A model generated the notes under the pieces. That model ran no database searches. It was not told where the DNA came from and worked only from the letters and a program-made list of their open reading frames with translations. Of a stretch of 64,000 nucleotides of DNA, positions 1 to 7,800 are shown piece after piece. This DNA is from an uncultured Prevotellaceae bacterium. Lineage in GTDB: Bacteria; Bacteroidota; Bacteroidia; Bacteroidales; Bacteroidaceae. How positions within the stretch are numbered: the stretch's first letter is position 1; each line of letters opens with the position of its first letter. The stretch lies in assembly GCA_946404865.1 (NCBI GenBank), contig CAMJFC010000002.1, positions 1 through 64,000 on the forward strand, written 5' to 3'. A program made the position numbers and the translations under genes.

Positions 1-38
1 CTTGAATCCCTCATCCCTCATCCCTCATCTCTCAACCC

Positions 39-491
39 TCAACCTTCTAAAATCTGTTCGGCATGAATCTTTGTTTTCACCTGTTTCGGAGTGATGATAC
101 GCTCCACAATGCCCTCCTCATTGATGATGAAGGTGGTGCGCATGGTGCCGAAGTATTTGCGCCCGTACATGCTTTTCTCGCCCCAAGTGCCGAACGCCTG
201 GTTGAGTGTCAGCTCGGTGTCAGCGATGAGGTGGAAGGGCAGTTGCTGCTTCTCGATGAATTTAGTGTGCGATTTCTCGTCTTGCACACTCACGCCGAGC
301 ACCTCGTAACCGGCAGCCTGCAGTTCGCCGTAGTGGTCGCGCAAGTTGCAAGCCTGTGCTGTACATCCTGCCGTCATGTCTTTCGGGTAGAAGTAGAGCA
401 CCAGTTTTTTACCTTGGAAATCACTTAGTCGGATTTCCTTTCCATTCTCGTCGCGCCCCAGTATCTCAGGAGCCTTGTCGCCTATGTTCAT
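39..491 (-). CDS. bcp: Thioredoxin-dependent thiol peroxidase, Bcp/PrxQ type
   Basis: A 150-residue peroxiredoxin of the usual length for the Bcp/PrxQ branch. It reduces hydrogen peroxide and organic hydroperoxides in the cytoplasm with electrons from thioredoxin. The active-site pattern PxxxTxxC is visible as P36, T40 and the peroxidatic C43. A second cysteine five residues later (C48) is the usual PrxQ resolving cysteine. The N-terminal GDKAPEI and the FYPKDMT segment are typical of the family. The gene stands alone on the minus strand, and its promoter would lie in the AT-rich stretch at 492-557. Confidence 0.95.
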   Translation of the reverse strand: MNIGDKAPEILGRDENGKEIRLSDFQGKKLVLYFYPKDMTAGCTAQACNLRDHYGELQAAGYEVLGVSVQDEKSHTKFIEKQQLPFHLIADTELTLNQAFGTWGEKSMYGRKYFGTMRTTFIINEEGIVERIITPKQVKTKIHAEQILEG

Positions 492-557
492 ATATTTGGG
501 AATTTAGGGGGTGTGATATATGTTTGTTGTAGCTATTGCTTTGAATAAATACTTATT

Positions 558-1562
558 CTATTCTGATATTCGGATAAAGCGTTTTGTGCGCTCGTCAATG
601 ATTCTAAAGTATTTTCTTTTCATCTTGTCATTAAGGAAACTATGTTTCAATAGCACGATGGCTGTTTGTGGAATAGACATATACTTATCTAAGATGCGGT
701 TGATGCGCTTGCTGTTCAGACCGATTAGACTGCCAAACCGTTCAAAGTCTTTTCTGCAAGGGTGCCCTGTATTAGTATAGATGTCACTTTTCTCAATATG
801 AGGTGATAGCCCGTTAACAAGTCCAAAGTCATCGCCATTGATATGCAAACTTGTGTTTAACAAGTCGTATGCAGGAGCCAAGCGGTAATCTCCATTTTTG
901 TTGATGACGGAAAAGTTTTTTAAATGGTCGTCACCGTTGGCATAGATATAATTGAATGTGACGAGTTCAAAAAAACGTTCTGTGTCAATTATCCACGTGG
1001 CAATGGTTCTGCGTATGGCATGTGCAATGTCTTCATAACACCCCATGTATTTAAATGAGATACCATCTGTTTGTTCGTTCCTTCCTATGAGGGAGGCGAA
1101 GTCTTCCATCTCAATTTTAGAGCCGTCGGGTAGAATGTCAAACCTCTTGGTGATATAGACACATTGCCCGTCTTTTGAAAAACAAAGTCCGTTTTCTGCT
1201 GTTGGTATGCCATAGACTTGCGCTGCTATTTGCATGGTAACATGTTCATTAGCAGGTATTTGCTTTCTTGTAGGAATGGTCATGTCCCATGGGGCGGGTT
1301 TGATAATATGGGTAGAACGTTCACCTTCTTTAGCTATTCTAATGGTGCCATGGTCTATCACTGTGGCGAACTTTTCTTGGGCACCAGATACCGAGAGGCG
1401 TTTAATTGCATTTTTTATTTCAATATTTTTTGCCATCTCATCGATTCGGAAAGGCAAAAAAGGTGAAACTCTGTGCCCGTCAAACAGTTTTTTGACAGCC
1501 ACAGGACTATATGAACTAAATCCCTCGGTCAGAGAAGAGGGGCAACAGTGTAGGTCAATCAT
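558..1562 (-). CDS. hipT: HipT-like Ser/Thr kinase (toxin of a HipBST-type system)
   Basis: A 334-residue HipA-fold kinase lacking the N-terminal subdomain of classical HipA. That subdomain is a separate gene immediately upstream. I chose the ATG at 1562, which overlaps the upstream gene by 8 bases; an in-frame ATG at 1592 would add 10 residues. With this start the Gly-rich loop LSVSGAQEK places serines at 57 and 59, the same spacing and numbering as the regulatory autophosphorylation serines described for E. coli HipT. Other kinase features are K88 in HIIKP, the catalytic motif NGDDHLKN (D211/D212, N216) and the metal-binding D233 in AYDLL. Known HipA/HipT proteins phosphorylate aminoacyl-tRNA synthetases; the target here is unknown. 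Confidence 0.85.
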   Translation of the reverse strand: MIDLHCCPSSLTEGFSSYSPVAVKKLFDGHRVSPFLPFRIDEMAKNIEIKNAIKRLSVSGAQEKFATVIDHGTIRIAKEGERSTHIIKPAPWDMTIPTRKQIPANEHVTMQIAAQVYGIPTAENGLCFSKDGQCVYITKRFDILPDGSKIEMEDFASLIGRNEQTDGISFKYMGCYEDIAHAIRRTIATWIIDTERFFELVTFNYIYANGDDHLKNFSVINKNGDYRLAPAYDLLNTSLHINGDDFGLVNGLSPHIEKSDIYTNTGHPCRKDFERFGSLIGLNSKRINRILDKYMSIPQTAIVLLKHSFLNDKMKRKYFRIIDERTKRFIRISE

Positions 1563-1884
1563 CTGTATGGTGTTTGAAATTGATGGCTCCAATGATATCG
1601 GTTCCTACTGTGGCCATAAGCATTCCGAAAAAATCGTGTTCGTCGATTCTTTCATCCCTGCATATCACTTTCCTATTGGCTCCTTCTGGTAGCAGGTTGG
1701 TAAAAAAAGGAAATAGGTGCTTAGATTTGTAAGCCTCTTTCCGTTTCGGTAGAGTGAGCGAAATAGGGGGGAGGTCAACCTCAAGAAAATGGCTGTCATA
1801 GGTGAAGTGGTACTCTTCTCCGGGCGTTTTTTCTATTAGTAAACCTGCTCTAATGTCATTTGAATAAACATCTAACGCTCTCAT
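1555..1884 (-). CDS. hipS: HipS-like protein (HipA N-terminal subdomain as a separate gene)
   Basis: A 109-residue protein matching the N-terminal subdomain 1 of HipA (Couple_hipA type). The diagnostic stretches are PPISLTLP, LFPFFTNLLPEG and GTDIIGAI near the C terminus. In classical HipA this segment is fused to the kinase. In the E. coli HipBST system it is a stand-alone protein, HipS, which acts as the antitoxin. Its ATG overlaps the stop of the HTH gene by one base, and its end overlaps the kinase start by 8 bases, so the three genes are translationally coupled. Family membership is clear; the antitoxin role is inferred from gene order. Confidence 0.82.
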   Translation of the reverse strand: MRALDVYSNDIRAGLLIEKTPGEEYHFTYDSHFLEVDLPPISLTLPKRKEAYKSKHLFPFFTNLLPEGANRKVICRDERIDEHDFFGMLMATVGTDIIGAINFKHHTDD

Positions 1885-2096
1885 TAGGATGATTGTTTAT
1901 AGGGTCGTTTGATTTCGAATATAATTTCCAATCCAAGCACTTCGAGGATTTTATCGATAGTTTTGAGTGATGGGTTACCTTTGCCTCGCTCGATATCTTT
2001 GATGGTTGCGAGGCTGATGCCGGCCATCTCTGACAAATCGAGTTGTGAGATACCCAAATGCGTGCGGCGTGATATCATTGTCTCTCTGAAGTCCAT
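1884..2096 (-). CDS. hipB: HipB-like HTH (XRE family) regulator
   Basis: A 70-residue Cro/C1-type helix-turn-helix protein. The HTH runs from about residue 14 to 50 (GISQLDLSEMAG, ISLATIKDIERG, NPSLKTIDKIL). I use the ATG at 2096, which gives the normal size for a HipB protein; the reading frame stays open upstream to 2387 but that part is low-complexity and crosses the promoter region. It is first in the hipB-hipS-hipT order and probably autorepresses the operon from the AT-rich divergent region 2097-2228. There AAACTTT at 2111-2117 and AAAGTTT at 2157-2163 form a possible operator pair (weak evidence). Confidence 0.85.
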   Translation of the reverse strand: MDFRETMISRRTHLGISQLDLSEMAGISLATIKDIERGKGNPSLKTIDKILEVLGLEIIFEIKRPYKQSS

Positions 2097-2194
2097 AGGT
2101 CTATTTAAATAAACTTTTGGATGCAAAGTAAATATAAAAACATCAAAGAACCAAATAAAGTTTAAAAAAATAGACTTTTTTCTTTGTTTTTTCT

Positions 2195-2202
2195 TATTTT
2201 TG
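2195..2202 (+). promoter_or_regulatory. Bacteroidales -7 box for the alcohol dehydrogenase
   Basis: TATTTTTG fits the Bacteroidetes -7 consensus TAnnTTTG and lies 27 bases before the chosen ATG at 2229. No well-spaced TTTG -33 element is evident. The surrounding region is strongly AT-rich and lies between the divergent hipBST-like cassette and this gene. Confidence 0.5.
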
Positions 2203-2228
2203 CACCCGTAAACAATACTATCGATTCT

Positions 2229-3413
2229 ATGAAAGATTTTAATTTCTATGCTCCTACACAAGTGGTGTTCGGGCGCAATGCGGAAGAACAAGTAGCTGAA
2301 CTCGTCAAGAAATACGGCGGCACCAAGGTGCTCGTACACTACGGAGGCGGTAGCGCCAAACGGTCGGGACTGCTCGACAAGGTGCACGCTCTGCTCACTG
2401 ATGCCGGTATCCCTTATGTGGAACTAGGTGGCGTGGTTCCTAATCCGCGACTCTCTTTGGTGCGCCAGGGCATCGACCTGTGCCGTGCCGAGGGTGTCGA
2501 TTTCATCCTTGCCATCGGCGGAGGCAGCGTCATCGACTCGTCGAAGGCCATCGGTTATGGCGTGCCCTACGACGGCGATGTGTGGGACTTCTGGATGCAG
2601 CGAGCCAAGCCCGCCGCTTGTCTGCCCATCGGAGCGATGCTCACCATCCCTGCAGCCGGCAGTGAGATGAGTAACTCATGCGTCATAACCAATGAAGAGG
2701 GCGACCTGAAGAAAGGCGTCAACAGCGACCTCTGCCGTTGCCGCTTCTGCATCATGAACCCCGAACGCACATTCACCCTGCCTCCTTACCAGACGGCAGC
2801 CGGTGCCACTGATATCATGATGCACACCATGGAGCGCTACTTCACCCAATATACTGACATGACGCTGACCGACGCCATCAGCGAGGCGCTGTTGCGAACC
2901 GTCAAAGACAGCGTGTTCGAGGTGCTGCGCAATCCTGAGGATTATCGCAACCGTGCGCAGATTATGTGGGCAGGCAGTCTCTCGCACAATGACCTGACTG
3001 AGTGCGGCACATGCAAGGACTTCGCCACACACCGCATCGAGCACGAGCTGAGCGCGATGTTCGATGTGACGCATGGTGCCGGCCTCTCCGCGCTATGGGG
3101 CAGTTGGGCGCGTTATGTGATGTCGGAGAATGTGAGCCGCTTTGTTCAGTTCGCGGTCAACGTGATGGGTGTAGAGAACGATTTTACGGACCCGCAGCGT
3201 ACTGCTGAGAAGGGCATCGAGGCAATCGAACGTTTCTACCGCGCCATCGGCATGCCTATCAATATCCCCGAACTCTTAGGACGTCCTGCCACTGAGGAGG
3301 AAATCGTGGAAATGGCACGCAAGTGCAGCCAAGACGGAAAAATCACACAGGGCAACTTCAAAGTGCTCAACCAACAGGATGTTGAGAACATCTACCGCAT
3401 GGCGAATGTTTGA
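2229..3413 (+). CDS. Iron-containing alcohol dehydrogenase (YqhD/BDH type)
   Basis: A group III iron-dependent alcohol dehydrogenase of 394 residues, resembling YqhD and butanol dehydrogenases. It is expected to reduce aldehydes with NADPH. The nucleotide-binding loop IGGGSVIDSSK and the metal ligands in GATDIMMHTME (Asp and His) and THGAG (His) are all present. The start MKDFNFY at 2229 was preferred over an upstream in-frame ATG at 2184, because the -7 box lies between them and the extra residues are hydrophobic filler. The stop is immediately followed by the ATG of the MATE transporter, so the two genes are probably co-transcribed. The physiological substrate cannot be read from the sequence. 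Confidence 0.93.
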   Translation: MKDFNFYAPTQVVFGRNAEEQVAELVKKYGGTKVLVHYGGGSAKRSGLLDKVHALLTDAGIPYVELGGVVPNPRLSLVRQGIDLCRAEGVDFILAIGGGSVIDSSKAIGYGVPYDGDVWDFWMQRAKPAACLPIGAMLTIPAAGSEMSNSCVITNEEGDLKKGVNSDLCRCRFCIMNPERTFTLPPYQTAAGATDIMMHTMERYFTQYTDMTLTDAISEALLRTVKDSVFEVLRNPEDYRNRAQIMWAGSLSHNDLTECGTCKDFATHRIEHELSAMFDVTHGAGLSALWGSWARYVMSENVSRFVQFAVNVMGVENDFTDPQRTAEKGIEAIERFYRAIGMPINIPELLGRPATEEEIVEMARKCSQDGKITQGNFKVLNQQDVENIYRMANV

Positions 3414-4712
3414 ATGAGCCCGAGAAGACCCACATTCAACATTCTCCGCCTGGCATTGCCGATGATTGTTACCAACATCACGGTGCCGCTTCTGGGGTTG
3501 GTCGATGTGGCCATCGTCGGGCACATCGGCAATGCCATCCATATTGGAGCCATCGCAGTGGGGTCGATGGTGTTCAACGTCATCTACTGGGTGTTCGGCT
3601 TCCTGCGCATGGGCACCTCGGGCATGACCTCGCAGGCCCTCGGACGGCGCGACCTGACCGACTGCACGCGCCAGATGGCACGCTCCGCCGTTGTCGCCCT
3701 GTCCATCGCTGCCGCCATCATCATTCTGCAGGTTCCTATACGCCATGTCGCTTTCCTCATCATACGTCCCGACCCCGAGGTGGTGCCGCTCGTGACTACC
3801 TATTTTAATATTTGTGTGTGGGGCGCGCCCGCCATGTTGTCGCTCTACAGCCTGTCGGGCTGGCTCGTGGGGATGCAGAACACACGACTGCCGATGGTCA
3901 TCTCCATCACGCAAAACATCGTGAATATTCTGGTGTCGCTCGTGCTCGTCTTCGGTCTGCATTGGCAGATTGAAGGTGTCGCCACGGGCACATTGATTGC
4001 GCAATATGCCGGTGCGCTGATGGCGGTGGTGCTCATCATCCGCTATTATGGCAGGTTGCACCCCTATTTCCAGGTGCAAGGACTGTTGCGGTGGACGGCG
4101 ATGCGGCGTTTTTTCAGTGTCAATACCGACATCTTCCTCCGCACACTGTGTCTGGTGGCGGTCAACCTCTATTTCCTGGCAGCCGGAGCCCGACAAGGCA
4201 CGCTCATCCTGGCGGTCAACACCTTGTTGATGCAACTCTTCATGCTTTACTCGTATATCATGGATGGCTTTGCGTATGCGGGCGAGGCACTCAGTGGCAG
4301 GTATCTCGGTGCGCAGAATTTCAAGGCCTTGCGTACGACCGTGCGCCAACTCTTCTACTGGGGCGCAGGCGTGGTGGTCGTCTTCACCACAGTCTATGCC
4401 GTGTGGGGCACGCCATTCCTCCGATTACTCACCTCTGATACTGCCGTCATCGATGCCTCGGCCGAATATTTCCTTTGGGCCGTGGCGGTACCCGTGGCGG
4501 GCATGGCAGCCTTCATTTGGGATGGGGTGTTCATTGGCACAACCGCCACACGTGGCATGTTGATTTCTTCGGCGGTTGCTACCGTCGTCTTTTTCGCCGT
4601 CTATCTTTTCTTCCAAACGTCATTTGCCAACCATGCGCTGTGGCTCGCATTTATTCTCTATCTCTTTACCCGTGGCATCGTACAGACGTTTTTGTTTAGG
4701 GTGGCTGAATGA
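3414..4712 (+). CDS. MATE family efflux transporter (DinF/NorM-like)
   Basis: A 432-residue polytopic membrane protein with about 12 hydrophobic segments. The first is characteristic of MATE proteins: LALPMIVTNITVPLLGLVD followed by GHIGNA. MATE carriers expel cationic drugs, dyes or metabolites in exchange for sodium ions or protons. The YFNICVWGAPAM segment and the internal two-fold repeat agree with this family; the DinF branch is the nearest fit. The ATG starts directly after the stop of the alcohol dehydrogenase. Substrate is unknown. Confidence 0.93.
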   Translation: MSPRRPTFNILRLALPMIVTNITVPLLGLVDVAIVGHIGNAIHIGAIAVGSMVFNVIYWVFGFLRMGTSGMTSQALGRRDLTDCTRQMARSAVVALSIAAAIIILQVPIRHVAFLIIRPDPEVVPLVTTYFNICVWGAPAMLSLYSLSGWLVGMQNTRLPMVISITQNIVNILVSLVLVFGLHWQIEGVATGTLIAQYAGALMAVVLIIRYYGRLHPYFQVQGLLRWTAMRRFFSVNTDIFLRTLCLVAVNLYFLAAGARQGTLILAVNTLLMQLFMLYSYIMDGFAYAGEALSGRYLGAQNFKALRTTVRQLFYWGAGVVVVFTTVYAVWGTPFLRLLTSDTAVIDASAEYFLWAVAVPVAGMAAFIWDGVFIGTTATRGMLISSAVATVVFFAVYLFFQTSFANHALWLAFILYLFTRGIVQTFLFRVAE

Positions 4713-4776
4713 CAACCTTCGTGCCTCTTTTTAGTTTTTTTAGTAAGAAAAAGTATGTACTTTCGCAAAATATTAC

Positions 4777-4784
4777 TAATTTTG
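4777..4784 (+). promoter_or_regulatory. Bacteroidales -7 box for the alpha-2-macroglobulin gene
   Basis: TAATTTTG matches TAnnTTTG and lies 16 bases before the ATG at 4801. The gap of 88 bases after the MATE gene and the AT-rich content support an independent promoter here. Confidence 0.5.
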
Positions 4785-4800
4785 CAGAATTAAAGCCACT

Positions 4801-7800
4801 ATGCTTATGAAACGTATATCTATTATTCTCATTTTTATTGCGGTACTACTGCCGATGAAGCTATTTAGTCAGACTTATAGTTCCCTGTGGAAACAAGTAG
4901 AGACGGAGCAGAAAAAAGACACTCCGCGCTCAGCCATGGCCATACTCGAGAAAATTCGCCGTAAAGCGGAGAAAGAAAAGCAGTATGGCCATCTGATTAA
5001 AGCCGAACTGCTATATATCAGTACCCAAACGAGCATCACCCCCGATTCGCTCAGGCCCGAAGTCAAACGGCTGGTTGCCAAAGAACTCAAACTGCGTGAC
5101 GCCGACCCCGTGCTCGCTGCTGTTTATGAGACCGTGCTCAGTCGTATCTACAACAGATACAGCCATATCGATGAGGGGCACGCCTACGACATCAGTCGTG
5201 AGTATGAGCGACTGGCGCTCAGATACCCGGAGAAACTGGCCGAGCACAAGGCCTCGGAATACGAGCCGCTCCTCGTAGAGGGCTACGACAGCCGGTGGTT
5301 TGAAAACGACCTGCTCAGCGTGATAGGCTATGAGCTCGACGCATACAAGTTGATGCACGACTACTACGTCAAGACGCATCTGCGCACTGCCGCTTGTCTT
5401 ACTGCCATGGAGGTGGCCAACGAGCATCGGTGGTGGGGAGCAAGAGAGATGAAACAGTCGGAGTATATCCGGACGATTGACTCGCTCATCGCAGAATACG
5501 GCGACCTCAAAGTGGCAGGCGAACTCGCCCTCTCAAGATACGAGTTTATGGAGCGGGCTAAGGATGTGACATTAGAAGACCGCACCAACTACATCAACTA
5601 TGCGCTTGGAAGATGGGGCGACTGGCCCAGACTTAATGAACTGCGCAACAATTTGAAGGAGATGACACAGCCCACCTTCAATGTTGACTTCGGAAAACAG
5701 GTGTCAAGACCCGGACAACCGAGGATGGTGGAGGTGACCAGACTGAGGAATATCGACCAACTCACCATGACCGTGACACAGGTGAACCTCGATGCCACGA
5801 AAGACTACAGACTCTACGACCGCGATGTCTATGCCCAGGTGAAAAAAGCGAAGATAGCAGGCACCGAGCGCGTCATTAACCGGCAGTTCATCGGACTGCC
5901 TGACTATCAGGTGGTGGATAAAGACACCTTTGAACTCGAAGGACTGCCTGTAGGTATCTATCTCGTGGAGTTCACCACCAGCAACAACAATATCGAACCC
6001 GTGCGCTTCCTCCACCACGTGAGCGATGTGTATCTCATGCAACAGCAGTTGCCGGAGAAAAAGACACGTTTTGTCGTGGTCAGCGCCACCACGGGACAAC
6101 CCCTCAAAGGAGCCAAGTTGCGCTTCATCCCCTCCAGATATTTATCGGGCAGCAAAACACCTGTCGAGGTGAACTGTGATGCCAAGGGCGAAGCCATCAG
6201 TTCCCTTGAGCGCAACCGTGATTATGAGATATTCGCTTATACCGATACAGACCAGAGTCTGCCAACCATAGGGAATAAAGGCGGATTCTCCTATTACGAC
6301 AATAAACATGAGACGAATGACGTCGATCATATTTATACCGACCGTGCCATCTACCGTCCCGGACAGACGGTTCACGTGGCTGTCGTGGCATTCCGGAATA
6401 CGGGAGGCGTCAACCCGCAGGCACGTACAAACCAAGATGTGACCATCCAATTGTTCGATGCCAACTGGAAGGAAATCGGTAAACAAACATTGAAGACCGA
6501 TGAGTATGGCACGGTATCTGCCGATTTCGTGTTGCCTAAGGACGGACTCAACGGCCGCTACTCGCTGAGCACGTCGTATGGCAGCGAAGATTTCAGGGTA
6601 GAAGAATATAAACGTCCCACCTTCCAAGTGGAATTTCCGAAAGTGGACCAACCCTACCATGCCGGCGACACTGTGGTGGTGACTGCCCATGCCCTCACTT
6701 ATGCCGGTGTGCCTGTGCAAGGGGCGAAGGTGAAATATACCGTAACCAGAAGACAGTCGTTCTGGTGGAGATACTACGGTGGCGGCGCTGACCATGGCGA
6801 GGAAATCAAGACAGGCACCGCAACGACCGACGAGGAGGGTGCTTTCAAGGTGGAGATGCCCATGGAGATTCCCGAAAGTGATTATCCCACTTTCTACAAT
6901 ATCACAGCCGTGGCCGATGTGACCGACCAGGCCGGAGAGACCCGTACGGGTGAAATCAGCCTGCCCATTGGCACCCGTGACCGGGCGTTCAGTTGTGACA
7001 TACCCAAACAGACCGAACGCGACAGCCTGAAACAAGTGACGTTCGCGCTCCGTAATGCTGCCGGTGTGCCTGTCAACGGGAAAGTGACCTATCAGGTGGA
7101 CAAGGGCAAGATGATGACCGCACAGACCAACACCCCCGTGCCGTTTAACATGCATCTCAACTCAGGCAAGCACCATCTGCATGCGGTATGTGGAAAAGAC
7201 ACCATCGACACCGATTTCGTCGTGTTCACCCTGCATGACAAAAAACCTTGTTTGGAGACACACGACTGGTACTATCTTTCGGCAAAGGAATTCCCGCGCA
7301 AAGGCGGAGCCGTGCATCAGCAGATAGGTACTACCGACCCCAATACCCATGTGGTCTATACCATCATCTCGGGCGACAAAGTGGTGGAGAGCGGCACTTT
7401 CGAACTGAATGCTGAGAACCAGAACCGTTCGTTTGTGTATAAGGACGAGTGGGGGTCAGGACTTCTCCTCAACTATGCTTGGGTGCGCGACGGCGTCCTC
7501 TATGAACACTCGCAGACCATCGCCAAACCGCTACCCGACAAACGCCTCAACGTGGAGTGGGCCACCTTCCGCGACCGACTCAAACCCGGACAGGAAGAAG
7601 AGTGGACGCTGAAGGTGACGAATCCCGACGGCACACCCTCAAAGGCACAATTGCTCGCTGCGCTCTACGATAAGTCGCTCGACCCCATTGCACCGCATCA
7701 GTGGACGTTCAACCCTGAACTGAGCCAGTCGCTGCCCTATACCTCATGGAACGGCATGTCGTTCGGCAGACTCTACGGTCAGTCTGATGAGCCCTATAAG

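Noticed and set aside
3276..4349. Long open frame on the minus strand opposite the MATE gene
   Set aside because: It is rich in His, Arg, Asp and Gln, has no motif, and overlaps fully the well-supported alcohol dehydrogenase and MATE genes; it is a codon-bias shadow.
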